Part shown: positions 37,156-47,767 of the stretch, piece after piece
Position numbering within the stretch: the first letter of the stretch is position 1
Layout of the letters: every line of letters begins with the position of its first letter
Source: Planctomycetia bacterium
GTDB taxonomy: Bacteria > Planctomycetota > Planctomycetia > Pirellulales > PNKZ01
Assembly (NCBI GenBank): GCA_021413845.1
Contig: JAIOPP010000127.1
Coordinates: 1-64,000, forward strand
Reading direction: 5' to 3'
Length of the DNA stretch: 64,000 nt
The notes under the pieces: model-generated
Seen by the model: only the letters and a program-made list of their open reading frames with translations
Told to the model about the DNA's origin: nothing
Database searches by the model: none
Made by a program: the position numbers and the translations under genes

Positions 37156-38886
37156 CTAGCGTTTTTCGTCGGCCGCAGACAGGACGACCATGCCGACTTG
37201 CGTGATCGTGCCCGCCCGGTTGAGTTCGCGCACATGCAGCGCAATCTCTTGGAAGCGGACGATGCTGCCGACGCGCGGAGGCTCGTCCCCGAGGATGCGC
37301 CGAATCGCCGCGTCGAGCGTGTCGGTCGGCGGTGCGTCGAGGCTGAAACCGTAAAACTCTTCGAGTTCGCCGACCGAGATCGAGGCCCGCAAGGGAAACT
37401 CGAGCCGCACGGGCAGCTCTTCGCGCGCCTCGACTCGGGCGAAGACCTGATTCACCAGCGCGCCGACACCCGGCCGGAGCACGATGATCACATGGTCTCC
37501 CGGCTCGATCCGCGTTTGTCCTTGCGGCGGAATCAATTGCTCCTGGCGAGCGATCATCGCGATCGTGCAGCCGTCGGGAAGTGCGAGTTCGCGCACATGT
37601 TTGCCGGCCGCGCGCGAGTCTTCCGTCACCGTGTAGTCGACGATATCTCCTTCGACGTAACGAAGCGAACTGATTTCAAGGCTCACCGGCGGCGACGGCT
37701 CGGCCGCGGTCATCAAGCCGAGCCGTTTCGCTACGAGCGGCAATGTCCAACCCTGCACGAGCGCCGAGACGACGACCACGAAGAACACGACGTCGAACAA
37801 GACCGAAGCTTGGGGAACACCGTACAGCAGCGGAAACGTCGCCAGCGTAATCGGCACCGCTCCCTTCAACCCGACCCACGACAACAGCGCCAACTCGCGC
37901 GGCTTGAAGCGAAACGGCAACAGCGACAGTACGACGGCGATCGGTCGTGCGAGCAAGCAGAGCACGACGGCGATGGCGAGCCCTTGCCAAGCGACCGCCA
38001 GCAGCCGGCTCGGGAACACGAGCAGCCCGAGCACGACGAACATCGTGATCTGCGAGAGCCAAGCCAGTGCGTCGTGAAAGAGAAAGATGCCGCGCTTAAA
38101 CACAAGCCGGCCGTTGCCGAGCACGATGCCCGCGAGATACACGGCGAGAAATCCGCTCCCTTCCCAATGCGCGGCGACGCCGTAGATCAGCAGCGCAAAC
38201 GCGCTGACCAAGATCGGGTACAGGCCGCCGATATCGAGATTGATCCGGTTCACGACCTTTGCCGCGACGTAGCCGCCCGCGAGTCCGACGAACGCACCGA
38301 TCGTCATCTGCCGAGTGAACAGCCAAAACAGATCCGGCCCCAGCTGCATGTCTCCGGTACTCAGATGGATGCAGCCGAGCGTGAGAAAGATCGCCATCGG
38401 ATCGTTGATGCCGCTTTCGATTTCGAGCGTCGATTGCAGTCGCTTAGGCAGTGCGACCCCGCCCAAGCGCAGCACCGCGAACACGGCCGCGGCGTCGGTC
38501 GAGCCGATGATGCTGCCGAGCAGCAAGCCTTGCAGCAGCGAAATCCCTAAGATTTTCGCGGCGATCAGACCCGTAATCAGCGCCGTGATTACGACGCCGA
38601 CCGTCGCCAGCGCCAGCGACGGGCGCCAAGCGGAGCGGATGCCGGCGAGCGTCGTACTGAGTCCGCCGTCGAAGAGAATCAACGCCAGCGAGAGGGTGCC
38701 GATCGCATGAGCCAGCTTGTAGTTCTCGAACTCGATCCCCCCCAACCCTTCCGAGCCGGCGAGCATCCCGATCGCCAAGAACAACACCAACACCGGCACG
38801 CCGAAGCGAGTCGAGAACTTGCTCGATGCGATTCCCGTGAGCAGCAATGCTCCTGCGACGAGAATAACCGTATCGATATAGAACAT
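37156..38886 (-). CDS. nhaP2: NhaP2/CvrA-type K+/H+ antiporter
   Basis: 576 residues from the ATG at 38886, close to the 578 of CvrA/NhaP2; the frame is open to 40098, but the upstream part is antisense to malQ. About 12-13 TM segments fill residues 5-385 (LILFDGGLSTTLAG, SGINDPMAIFLTLG with the membrane-buried Asp, and FHDALAWLSQITMFVVLGLL). A TrkA-C domain (about 410-480; GCTIAMIARQEQLIPPQG) and a C-terminal transporter-associated domain (about 500-576) follow, as in the family. It exports K+ (or Na+) in exchange for H+ and is probably gated by nucleotides or other ligands through TrkA-C. Confidence 0.88.
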   Translation of the reverse strand: MFYIDTVILVAGALLLTGIASSKFSTRFGVPVLVLFLAIGMLAGSEGLGGIEFENYKLAHAIGTLSLALILFDGGLSTTLAGIRSAWRPSLALATVGVVITALITGLIAAKILGISLLQGLLLGSIIGSTDAAAVFAVLRLGGVALPKRLQSTLEIESGINDPMAIFLTLGCIHLSTGDMQLGPDLFWLFTRQMTIGAFVGLAGGYVAAKVVNRINLDIGGLYPILVSAFALLIYGVAAHWEGSGFLAVYLAGIVLGNGRLVFKRGIFLFHDALAWLSQITMFVVLGLLVFPSRLLAVAWQGLAIAVVLCLLARPIAVVLSLLPFRFKPRELALLSWVGLKGAVPITLATFPLLYGVPQASVLFDVVFFVVVVSALVQGWTLPLVAKRLGLMTAAEPSPPVSLEISSLRYVEGDIVDYTVTEDSRAAGKHVRELALPDGCTIAMIARQEQLIPPQGQTRIEPGDHVIIVLRPGVGALVNQVFARVEAREELPVRLEFPLRASISVGELEEFYGFSLDAPPTDTLDAAIRRILGDEPPRVGSIVRFQEIALHVRELNRAGTITQVGMVVLSAADEKR

Positions 38887-39005
38887 GTCGTGGCTGGGGT
38901 GGTCCGTGAGCGTGGCGGCGGTCGGTCGAGCCTCATTAGGATAGAGTACTGAGCGCGCATCGGCCGGCCCTCCGGAAACTTCCGTCGAGCCGCAGCTTAA
39001 GAATC

Positions 39006-41150
39006 TTAAGAGCTCGAGCCTCGTTTCCCGATTTCGCGAAGCAACGACGACACGCGCTCGTCGGTTGTGAATTCCTCGAACGAATAGCGGGCTTTGCGAC
39101 ACCAGTTCGACGTCGGGTCGTTGGTGCCGGGAATGTTTTGTGAAGCCGTTTCTCGCCATAAATCTTCGAGGTTCAACAACACCGTGCGCGTCGCCCCGGC
39201 GCTCAATCGACGCAGCGTGGCGACGAGCAGCTCGGCGCCGGTCGCGCCGGCGAAGTCGCGCTCGCCGGAATGCCCGACCCCGAGATGGTTCGCCAGCGCT
39301 TCGACGGTCGCGCGCCGCTCGGCCAGCACCGCTTGCGGATCGAGATCGCCGAGCATGCCGAGCGCCTCGCGCTCGCGCACGTCTTGTCCGGTCAGATAAG
39401 CCGCGAACGGCGGCATGTCGTGCGTATTCAAACCGGCAACCGACGTACGGGGCGCGTCCGGCAACGGATGCCACGGGTTCGGTTGCAATGCGTACTGCGC
39501 GACGAACATCCCTTGCACGTTGTGCCGCTGCATCGAACTCGGCACCTCGGGCGGCACGGTCCCGAGGTCTTCGCCGACGAGCAGCGTCCGGTGCCGATGC
39601 GATTCCAAGCTGAACACCGCATACAGCTCTTCGGCCGGATAGCGGACGTACACGCCGTCGTGGGCCGTCATTCCCTCGGGCACCCAAAACAGCCGATGGA
39701 AGACCGGCATGTGATCGATCCTCAACATCCCGGCATGACGAAGTTGATGGCGCAGGTAAGCGATGATGTACCGATAACGCTGGTTGCGGATGCCGGTCGG
39801 ATGCATCGGCGGGAAGCCCCAATCCTGGCCGTTGCGAAACACGACGTCGGGCGGGCAACCCCCGGCCGCGCCGACGGCAAACGCTTCGCGCTCGCGCCAC
39901 ACATCGTAACCATCGCCGTTCACGCCAAGCGGCAGATCGAGATACAAGCTCACCCCGGCGCTGCGCATCGAGTCCGCCACCGCTTGCATCTGCTCCGCCG
40001 CGATCCATTGCACGTACAAGTGATAATCGCGCACGTCGGCGTCGAACGCCTCTTCGGGAATCGTGCCGCTCTGAAGCGGCTCGGGCCATTTCGTCCACGG
40101 CGCCGCGCGCCGCTCCATCGTGGCCCGAAAGCGGGCGTAGTGTTCGGCGTCGGGTCGTGCTTGCAGAAACGCTTCGTACGCGGCGCGCCTCGTTGCCGAC
40201 GCCGTATGCAGGAACTCGGCGGCAAGCACGACGAGAATCTTGCGCTTCAGCGCGAGTTGCCGACGATAGTCGATCAGCGCTGCGTCGCGAAGTTCGGCCA
40301 GCTCGCGCACGAAGTCGTCGGAGCGAACGATTGCTTGCGCGGCTTCACTGGCGGCGAACTCCGGAATCGCTTCGAGATCGAGATATGCTTCGTTCCAAAA
40401 CAGTCGGCTGGCCGGCGAGTAGGGGCTCGGCTCGAACGGTTCGTCGAGCAACTGCGCGAGCAGCGGCAACGTGCCGACCGCTTCGCCTCCTTCGCGCCCG
40501 ACCCAAGCGGCCAGCTCTTTCAAGTTCGTGAAGTCGCCCCCTCCCCAACTCCGCGCAGAGTGGAGCGCGTAGAGAGGTAGAAAGCTCCCCCAGTTGCGAT
40601 GTTGCCCGCCGGCGTCGGGCTCATAAGCCCGGCGCGGTGCGCTGACGACCGTGCAGCTATAGGCCGTGCCGTTCAACGTCAGCGCGAGTTGGTGATAGCC
40701 GGGCGGTAAGCCTTCGGGAAGGGGGCAACTCTTCACGACATACTCGACGCCGTCGAAGTGTTCACATCGCGTCGTCGGGAGTTCGTCGAGCACTGCGCTC
40801 CAGGTGCGTACCTCGCCCGATTCCAACGTCAAGCTCGCGTCGAAGCGTTCGCCGCCGCGGCTCTGCTCGCTGCGCAGCGCTAGGTGGTTCGATTGATCGT
40901 CCCAAGCGATCGCGATCGGCTCGAGCGGTGTCTGCCAATAAGTTTGCTTCCAGGCCCGAATCGCGACCGGCGCGTCGCCGGCGCTTGCGAGCGGAGTGCC
41001 GAGAATTTGGAGTACGCGAACCAGCGCGGCCGGTGAGGCGTGCCGGCGTTGATACATCGCATCGATGTATTCCCGTTCGACTCCGTACAGTTCCGCTAGT
41101 TCATGGAGGTCGGCAAGTTCCGTCGGCGTGAGCTGGTCGTTCGGCTGCAT
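39006..41150 (-). CDS. malQ: 4-alpha-glucanotransferase (GH77)
   Basis: 714 residues from the ATG at 41150 (MQPNDQLTPTELADLHELAE); an upstream in-frame start at 41228 gives an Arg-rich extension that is less likely. The N-terminal ~170 residues form a starch-binding-like domain. The GH77 core begins near RNWGSFLPLYALHS. Catalytic signatures are LRIDHMPVFHRLFW (nucleophile Asp), LLVGEDLGTVPPEV (acid/base Glu) and GLNTHDMP (third Asp). It transfers maltooligosaccharide units in glycogen or maltodextrin metabolism, in the cytoplasm. The stop lies about 120 nt upstream of the antiporter start on the same strand, so they may be one transcript. Confidence 0.9.
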   Translation of the reverse strand: MQPNDQLTPTELADLHELAELYGVEREYIDAMYQRRHASPAALVRVLQILGTPLASAGDAPVAIRAWKQTYWQTPLEPIAIAWDDQSNHLALRSEQSRGGERFDASLTLESGEVRTWSAVLDELPTTRCEHFDGVEYVVKSCPLPEGLPPGYHQLALTLNGTAYSCTVVSAPRRAYEPDAGGQHRNWGSFLPLYALHSARSWGGGDFTNLKELAAWVGREGGEAVGTLPLLAQLLDEPFEPSPYSPASRLFWNEAYLDLEAIPEFAASEAAQAIVRSDDFVRELAELRDAALIDYRRQLALKRKILVVLAAEFLHTASATRRAAYEAFLQARPDAEHYARFRATMERRAAPWTKWPEPLQSGTIPEEAFDADVRDYHLYVQWIAAEQMQAVADSMRSAGVSLYLDLPLGVNGDGYDVWREREAFAVGAAGGCPPDVVFRNGQDWGFPPMHPTGIRNQRYRYIIAYLRHQLRHAGMLRIDHMPVFHRLFWVPEGMTAHDGVYVRYPAEELYAVFSLESHRHRTLLVGEDLGTVPPEVPSSMQRHNVQGMFVAQYALQPNPWHPLPDAPRTSVAGLNTHDMPPFAAYLTGQDVREREALGMLGDLDPQAVLAERRATVEALANHLGVGHSGERDFAGATGAELLVATLRRLSAGATRTVLLNLEDLWRETASQNIPGTNDPTSNWCRKARYSFEEFTTDERVSSLLREIGKRGSSS

Positions 41151-41520
41151 GAAGGTCTCGGCGGTTCGCTGCGTTTCACGTCGCTTCGGTGAAGGTCTCA
41201 AGGTCACCGATTCTCGAGTTTCACGCAATGCCGATCCCTCGACAGCTAGCCCGCAACACGGGGTAGCGCTTTCTCAGGTCGGTACGGAGTTTGCTTCACT
41301 TCCTGCTACATAAGCCGGACGTTATTTTTTCGCGAAATTCGCGCTTGCCGTTGTGTTGGCGGTTCGGTCGCTATTCGCTCAGGAAGGCTCGGAAGCGTTC
41401 GCTGTCGACCCCAAAGGTTCGGAAACGATTCGCCGCTGGGTTCTCAAGCTCGGCGAGCGCAAGTAAGCCGTTGGCAGCGAAGATAGAACGACGTACGATC
41501 TGCAGGAAGGAGAGCGGGCC
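41151..41520. other. divergent region with a startless open frame
   Basis: 370 nt between malQ and the DUF2127 gene. On the plus strand a startless frame (41314-41466) encodes a protein-like stretch (FAKFALAVVLAVRSLFAQ, then DPKGSETIRRWVLKLGERK). It may be the tail of a lost gene. No promoter motif is certain. Confidence 0.3.
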
Positions 41521-42066
41521 GTGAGCGTAAGGATACCGATGGAACATCGAGCGGCGGAAGATTCGATCAAACGGCCGGTTACGGTTCCGCCTGCGCGCCA
41601 CGATCGGGGCCTGCTTCTGATCGCGATCTTTAAGTTCGTGAAAGTCGCGCTGCTCGTCGCGACCGGCTTCGGGGCGCTACGCATGCTGCAGCCCGAGTTT
41701 GCGGAACGGGTCGATCATTGGGCCGCGGAGTTGGCGATCGCCGATGAACGAAAAGTGCTGCAATACGTCCTTGCGCGTATGAGCGGCCTGAGCGATGCCC
41801 GACTCAAGATGCTCGGCATCGGCTGTTTCGTTTACGCCGCCGTGTTTCTCACCGAAGGGATCGGACTGTATCTCGAACGGCGTTGGGCCGAGTATCTCAC
41901 GGTCGTCGCGACGGGTTCGCTGGTGCCGCTGGAGTTGTACTCGCTCGCGAAGCACGTCAGCATCGAGAAGGTCGCGATTCTCGTAGTGAATCTCGCGATC
42001 GTCGCGTACCTGATCTATCGACTCCGCGCCCAGCGCACCGGTCTAGACGAGCGGTCTACCGCTTAG
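41521..42066 (+). CDS. DUF2127 family membrane protein
   Basis: 181 residues. A polar N-terminus of ~25 residues is followed by four hydrophobic segments: LLLIAIFKFVKVALLVATG, LGIGCFVYAAVFLTEGIGLYL, YLTVVATGSLVPLELYSL and VAILVVNLAIVAYLIYRL. The order and the F-K-x-x-K and EGIGLY blocks fit DUF2127, a family of predicted integral membrane proteins without known function. Its start is GTG at 41521 or ATG at 41539 (MEHRAAED). Its last 11 nt overlap the end of the convergent peptidase gene. Confidence 0.7.
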   Translation: MSVRIPMEHRAAEDSIKRPVTVPPARHDRGLLLIAIFKFVKVALLVATGFGALRMLQPEFAERVDHWAAELAIADERKVLQYVLARMSGLSDARLKMLGIGCFVYAAVFLTEGIGLYLERRWAEYLTVVATGSLVPLELYSLAKHVSIEKVAILVVNLAIVAYLIYRLRAQRTGLDERSTA

Positions 42067-44260
42067 GTTGAAAGCCTTCTGCGCCGAATTGCCAGAGGAA
42101 GAACGACCAAATGTCGGCCCGTTCTTCGTGGCGCTGCGAGCGGGTCGAGCCGATGCCGTGGCCGGCATGATAGTCGACTCGATACAGGACCGGTCGCGCG
42201 TCGGACACATTCGCCTCGGACGCTTGTAGGCGGGCCGTCGTCTTGGCCGATTGCCACGGCTCGACGCGCGGATCGTTGATGCCGTGCGTGAGAATGACGG
42301 CCGGATACTTCACACCGTCGCGGATGTGTTGATAGGTGCTCATCGCCAGCAAGCCGCGGAACTCCTCTTCCTTAGTCACCGTGCCGAACTCCGGCACGTT
42401 CGGCGGGCCGTTCATCGTCGTCTCGAAGCGCAGCATATCGGTGCAGCCGACCGCGATGTTCGCCGCCGCGAAGAGTTCGGGCCGTTCGGTGATCGAGCGC
42501 CCGATGAGAATCCCTCCGGCGCTGCCGCCGCGGCCTGCGAGTTTCGCCGGCGATGTGTAACCCTGCTTCACGAGATACTCGGCGCAGGCGATGAAGTCGC
42601 GCCAGGTGTTCGGCTTCGTCGATTTGCGACCCGCATGATGCCACGTCTTGCCGAAGGCCCCTCCGCCGCGTACATGCGCCACCGCGATCACGCCGCCGCG
42701 CTCGAGCCACGCCAAGTTCGTCGGGTCGTAACCCATCGACGCCGTGTGACCGTAAGCGCCGTAGCCGGAGAGGTTCGTCGGGTTCGAGCCGTCGAGTTTG
42801 ATGTCGGCCCGATGGATGATCGACAGCGGCACGCGCACGCCGTCGTGACTCGCGACCAATACCTCCGTCGCCGCGAGACCTGCGGGCCGGTCGTACTTCC
42901 CCTCCGGCGAAAGCTTCGTATCGACGAGCGACTTCGTATCCGGATCGTAGCGATAGAGCCGGCCTTCGCGAATCCAAGAGCGGGTGCGAACGAGCGCGCC
43001 CGGCATGTCGGGCCGCGCAGTTTCGACGTTGCCCGAGGGCTCGTCCGTCGGCAGCGCGATCGGCTCCGCTTTCGCACCGGCCTCGTAAGGGACGCGGAGA
43101 ATCTTATTCGGCACGCCGCTCAAGATGCCGACGTAGAGTGCGTCTTGCGCTACGGCGATCGAATCGACGACGTATTCATCGGCCGGTACGACCACAGCGG
43201 CCGATGCGATGTCGGGCTTCGCCAACGATGTGCGCAGCACCTGGAAACGGGGCGCGTTCAGTGCCGTGAGAAGATATATATCGTCGCCGCGCACGGCGAA
43301 CTCCGTGACGAGATCGGCCCGATCGCAGACTTTCGTCCACTTCACGTCGGCGGTGCCGAGCGCGCTTTGCGGCGCAGCGTAAAGCGTGATGTCGGTCTCG
43401 TCGCCATGCTTCACTTGGCCGATGGCGAAGGTCGACCCGGTCGGAATGAGGACGGCCGGGAAATCCATCTCTCCCATCTCGGGCGAGCCCGCCGCTCCCC
43501 GACCGAATACGAGCGAATCTTTCTCGACGTCTGTGCCGAGCGTGTGGCGAAAGGCCTGCGTGAACTTATAGCCCTCGGTCACGGGATCGGCGGGACCCAG
43601 CTTGCGCCGCCGACTGTAGTAGAACGAGCGACCGTCGGGCAGCCACGACGGCAGCGCATACTCCGCTTCGAGACGATCGATCGTATCGGGCAGAGCCTTG
43701 CCGGTTTTCAGATCGAGCACCTTGAGCGAGGTTTGCTCGGAGCCGGAAGCCGCGAAGCCGTAGAGCAGATACGCGCCGTCGGGTGAGACACGGTAGAAGC
43801 TCAGCGTGAAGTGATCGCTCGGTTCGGCCTTGGGAAACGTCTCGGGATCGACGAGCAAACGCTCGACGTTCGACGCGCCATCGCGAACGTAAACCTTGGC
43901 GACGTTCTCCGACGCGAGTTGCTTGAAGTAAAACAGATCGCCGTTCGGGCGGCGCGCGATGCCGTAGATCGAGTACGGCGCCCCGGCGTCGAGCTCGTCG
44001 ATCCGTTTCAAGAGCGCCGTGCGACCGGGGATCGCGCCGAGCGTGTGGGCGGCGAAGTCGGCTTGGCCTTTGACCCACGCTTGCACCTCGGGATCGGTGA
44101 ACGCTTCCAGATAGCGATACGGGTCGGTGATCTTCGTGCCGAAGTAGTCGTCGACGACAGGCTTCACCGGAGCGACGGGAGGAGAATCGGCCATCGTAGT
44201 CACCGGTGCGAGTGGAAAGAGTGCCGCGCATGCGAACACAAGTAAGAGCGAGATGCGCAT
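42056..44260 (-). CDS. prolyl oligopeptidase family serine peptidase (S9A), secreted
   Basis: 734 residues with a signal peptide (MRISLLLVFACAALFPL, cleavage near MADS). An N-terminal segment VDDYFGTKITDPYRYLEAF precedes a seven-bladed beta-propeller (about 75-430), then the alpha/beta hydrolase domain. The catalytic triad is Ser580 in GRGGSAGG, Asp663 in THGINDPRVEPWQSAK and His701 in HAGHGIGS. Length and order match prolyl oligopeptidases. It cleaves after Pro in short peptides; with its leader it acts outside the cytoplasm. The ends of this gene and the DUF2127 gene overlap by 11 nt. Confidence 0.92.
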   Translation of the reverse strand: MRISLLLVFACAALFPLAPVTTMADSPPVAPVKPVVDDYFGTKITDPYRYLEAFTDPEVQAWVKGQADFAAHTLGAIPGRTALLKRIDELDAGAPYSIYGIARRPNGDLFYFKQLASENVAKVYVRDGASNVERLLVDPETFPKAEPSDHFTLSFYRVSPDGAYLLYGFAASGSEQTSLKVLDLKTGKALPDTIDRLEAEYALPSWLPDGRSFYYSRRRKLGPADPVTEGYKFTQAFRHTLGTDVEKDSLVFGRGAAGSPEMGEMDFPAVLIPTGSTFAIGQVKHGDETDITLYAAPQSALGTADVKWTKVCDRADLVTEFAVRGDDIYLLTALNAPRFQVLRTSLAKPDIASAAVVVPADEYVVDSIAVAQDALYVGILSGVPNKILRVPYEAGAKAEPIALPTDEPSGNVETARPDMPGALVRTRSWIREGRLYRYDPDTKSLVDTKLSPEGKYDRPAGLAATEVLVASHDGVRVPLSIIHRADIKLDGSNPTNLSGYGAYGHTASMGYDPTNLAWLERGGVIAVAHVRGGGAFGKTWHHAGRKSTKPNTWRDFIACAEYLVKQGYTSPAKLAGRGGSAGGILIGRSITERPELFAAANIAVGCTDMLRFETTMNGPPNVPEFGTVTKEEEFRGLLAMSTYQHIRDGVKYPAVILTHGINDPRVEPWQSAKTTARLQASEANVSDARPVLYRVDYHAGHGIGSTRSQRHEERADIWSFFLWQFGAEGFQPKR

Positions 44261-44306
44261 AGAGGTCGACTTCCTAGGAACGCCAAATTCCAGCCTGGCA
44301 ACTCTG

Positions 44307-44397
44307 ATTAGCCGGAGGGCGTTAGCCCCCGGTTCTGCGGCCTAATCTCAAGTTGGAAATAACACGTGTAACCGGACGCTAACGCGTTCCGGCTGAT
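44307..44397. repeat. pair of inverted 27-bp planctomycete-type intergenic repeats
   Basis: Copy 1 (44307-44333) begins ATTAGCCGGAGGGCGTTAGC. Copy 2 (44371-44397) is inverted and matches it at 22 of 27 positions. Each copy is itself a small hairpin, and together they could form a large stem. A third copy lies at 47741-47767, so this is a dispersed repeat family. It sits between two minus-strand genes. Confidence 0.7.
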
Positions 44398-44409
44398 CGG
44401 TTGCTCGCC

Positions 44410-45342
<933 letters not shown>

Positions 45343-45525
45343 GGTAGGAACTGCTATGTTGGGTGGCGGGATGTTGCGTGGTGAGATGTCGGCAGCGGAG
45401 GACGAGGCAGTTCGCAGTGCGATGCGTGGGCCCAAGCCTCCGTCTGCTTGGGCGTAAGCTTACCGCGCACGATTGCCGCGGTCGCTCCTTTTTTCTCGCC
45501 GGCCGCGAGGCGGAGGTTGGCGCCG

Positions 45526-46014
45526 TCAGGCCGAGGTTTCGCTCGCGGAATGCAGCAAGTCTCGGAGCCGGGGAAACTCGGCTCTAACGTGCTCGTCCAT
45601 CGCGGCCGCGAAGCGCGGGGAAAAGTAGAGGCGGAACAACGGATCCAGCACTCGGCCCAGGCCCGCGAAGCCGGCTTCGATGGTGTGCGTGATGGTCACG
45701 CCCGAAGGGTCGTCGTCGAACTCCATGACGACCCGCACCGGCAAGCGAACGCCATTCACGACTTGCCGCAGAATTTTTCGATCGGCAATCGCTTCGACGA
45801 TCAGATCCGTTTCCTTGACCCGATAGTCGCCGATGTACTGATCGATGAAGATGACGTTGCCGACGTAGTTCGGGCAGTGCTTGAGCGTCGTATGACGCAG
45901 GTGAACTCCCGGCCACCACGCTTGGTAGTCGCGGTCCGTGGCATTCAACAGAAACTCGAAAATCTGTTTCGCCTTGAGACCGTCGACGTAAACCTGGGTT
46001 ATCAGCGTGATCAT
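45526..46014 (-). CDS. SRPBCC/START-like lipid-binding protein
   Basis: 162 residues from the ATG at 46014 (MITLITQVYVDGLKAKQIFEF); the open frame beginning at 46077 adds an Arg-rich stretch. Beta strands wrap a C-terminal helix: NYVGNVIFIDQYIGDYRVKE, LPVRVVMEFDDDPSGVTITHT, and LDPLFRLYFSPRFAAAMDEHV. This is the helix-grip pattern of the SRPBCC superfamily, which binds hydrophobic ligands. The ligand is unknown. It starts 53 nt after the prfC stop, so they are probably co-transcribed. Confidence 0.7.
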   Translation of the reverse strand: MITLITQVYVDGLKAKQIFEFLLNATDRDYQAWWPGVHLRHTTLKHCPNYVGNVIFIDQYIGDYRVKETDLIVEAIADRKILRQVVNGVRLPVRVVMEFDDDPSGVTITHTIEAGFAGLGRVLDPLFRLYFSPRFAAAMDEHVRAEFPRLRDLLHSASETSA

Positions 46015-46066
46015 AAGTCGGCCGTTACGCCGATCGCCGCGAGGCCGTTTGCTGCGCAGGTAGTAA

Positions 46067-47698
46067 TCAGGTCGCACCGGCCGGTTTCAATTTATTTCCC
46101 GCGGCTCCCATGTTCGCCATGCGCACGGCGGCGAACTCGATCGTCGGGTTCTCTTTCTTGCAGTAGTCGGCTTCCCACGTCGAGGTAAACAGCACGGCGA
46201 GATAGCCGAGCTGATCGCGCACGACCTTCGCCGTATACGGAATCTTGATTTGATCGGGCTCGATACCCGGCGTCGCGATCCAGCGGGCCAGTTTATAGGG
46301 CAGCCATTGCATCGTGGTTGCCGTGTTGTACTCCGTCTCCAAGCGGAACCGCACGACATCGAACTGCAACTCACCGACGGCGGCGAGCATCGGCTCGTGG
46401 CGCTGAGCTTTCGGATCGACGAACTTCTGAATCGCTCCCTCTTCAAGCAACTGTTGCAGTCCGCGCTCGAATTGCTTGCGGCGGTCGGTGTCGCTCGTGC
46501 GGAGCACGGTGAAGAACTCCGGCGAAAACTGCGGCAGCTGCTCGAAGTTCACGGCCGGGCCGGTGCAGAGGGTGTCGCCGAGTTGAAAGTCGCCCGGGTT
46601 GATGAGCCCGATGATGTCGCCGGCGAACGCTTCGTCGACGGTCTCGCGCTCTTTGCCGAACACGCGATAAGCGCGCGGCAAACGGATCTTCTTGCCGGTG
46701 CGCGGATGGAGCACTTCCGTGTCGCGCTCGAACCGGCCCGAGCAGATGCGGGCAAACGCGATCCGGTCGCGATGTTTCGGGTCGAGGTTGGCTTGGATCT
46801 TGAAGATGAAGCCGCCGAACTCCGGACGCGTCGGTTCGATGGGGCCGAGGTCGCTGTTGCGCGGCGTGGGCGGCGGGCAGAGCTTAAGAAAGCCGGTGAG
46901 AAAGTGAGCGACGCCGTGGTTCGTCAGCGCGCTGCCGAAGAAGACCGGCGAGATCGCACCGGACAAGAATCGCTCTTCGTCGAACTTCACGCCGGCGTCT
47001 TGCAATAGCTCGATCTCTTCGAGCACCGCTGCGACGACCTTCGGATTGATCTTCGGTTCGTTGGGCAAGTCGGCGAGCGGAATCGAGCGCGGCTCGATAC
47101 GGCGCTGACCGTCGCGCTCGTCGAAGATGTCGGCCACGGAGGTCGCCGGATCGATCACGCCGCAGAATTCGTGGGCCGTGCCGATCGGCCAATTCTGCGG
47201 CACCGTTTCGATGCCGAGCTTGCTTTCGATCTCCGTGAGGATTGCCAGCGGCGCGAACCCCGCGCGATCGACTTTGTTGACGAACGTGATGACGGGAATC
47301 TTCCGCAGCGCGCAAACTCGGAACAGCTTTTCGGTTTGCGTCTCGATTCCCTTCGCCAAGTCGATCACCATCACGGCGCAGTCGGCGGCCATGAGCGTGC
47401 GGTAGGTGTCTTCGCTGAAGTCATGGTGCCCCGGCGTGTCGAGCAGGTTGATGTGGTAGCCGTCGTATTCGAACGGCAGCACGGTGCTGCTGACGGAGAT
47501 GCCGCGCTGCTTTTCGAGCTCCATCCAATCGCTCGTGGCGGCCCGTTGCGTCTTGCGCCCGCGCACGCTGCCGGCGATCTCGAGGCAACCGCCGTAGAGC
47601 AGCAGCTTTTCGGTCAGGGTCGTTTTGCCGGCGTCGGGATGCGAGATGATCGCGAAGGTGCGACGTCGCGCGACCTCGTGCTGGATAGGGGATGACAT
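46067..47698 (-). CDS. prfC: peptide chain release factor 3
   Basis: 543 residues from the ATG at 47698; the open frame extends to 48706, but that part is antisense to the DUF1080 gene. GTPase motifs: SHPDAGKTTL (G1), RGISVSSTV (G2), DTPGHHDFSEDTYR (G3) and NKVDR (G4). The C-terminal RF3 domain follows (FERGLQQLLEEGAIQKF, GELQFDVVRFRLETEY). RF3 removes RF1 and RF2 from the ribosome after termination. Length (E. coli 529) and motifs are normal. Confidence 0.95.
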   Translation of the reverse strand: MSSPIQHEVARRRTFAIISHPDAGKTTLTEKLLLYGGCLEIAGSVRGRKTQRAATSDWMELEKQRGISVSSTVLPFEYDGYHINLLDTPGHHDFSEDTYRTLMAADCAVMVIDLAKGIETQTEKLFRVCALRKIPVITFVNKVDRAGFAPLAILTEIESKLGIETVPQNWPIGTAHEFCGVIDPATSVADIFDERDGQRRIEPRSIPLADLPNEPKINPKVVAAVLEEIELLQDAGVKFDEERFLSGAISPVFFGSALTNHGVAHFLTGFLKLCPPPTPRNSDLGPIEPTRPEFGGFIFKIQANLDPKHRDRIAFARICSGRFERDTEVLHPRTGKKIRLPRAYRVFGKERETVDEAFAGDIIGLINPGDFQLGDTLCTGPAVNFEQLPQFSPEFFTVLRTSDTDRRKQFERGLQQLLEEGAIQKFVDPKAQRHEPMLAAVGELQFDVVRFRLETEYNTATTMQWLPYKLARWIATPGIEPDQIKIPYTAKVVRDQLGYLAVLFTSTWEADYCKKENPTIEFAAVRMANMGAAGNKLKPAGAT

Positions 47699-47740
47699 GA
47701 TGAAGCTTACGTCGGCCGAGAAGGGGAGGAGACCACGGTC

Positions 47741-47767
47741 GTCAGCCGCCGGGCATGAGCCCCCGGT
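47741..47767 (+). repeat. third copy of the 27-bp intergenic repeat
   Basis: Matches the copy at 44307 at 21 of 27 positions, including the core AGCCCCCGGT. It lies in the 280-nt gap between the divergent prfC and DUF1080 genes. Confidence 0.6.

Noticed and set aside
37042-38550. 502-residue plus-strand open frame opposite the antiporter gene
   Set aside because: It is the antisense shadow of the NhaP2 gene. The composition is Arg/His/Asp/Gln-rich with no motif, while the opposite strand has full TM and TrkA-C signatures.
38887-40098. N-terminal extension of the antiporter frame
   Set aside because: Arg/Ala-rich and antiparallel in content to malQ codons in another frame. The family length fits the start at 38886.
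42251-43786. 511-residue plus-strand open frame opposite the peptidase gene
   Set aside because: Shadow of the S9A peptidase, which has a complete catalytic triad on the other strand.
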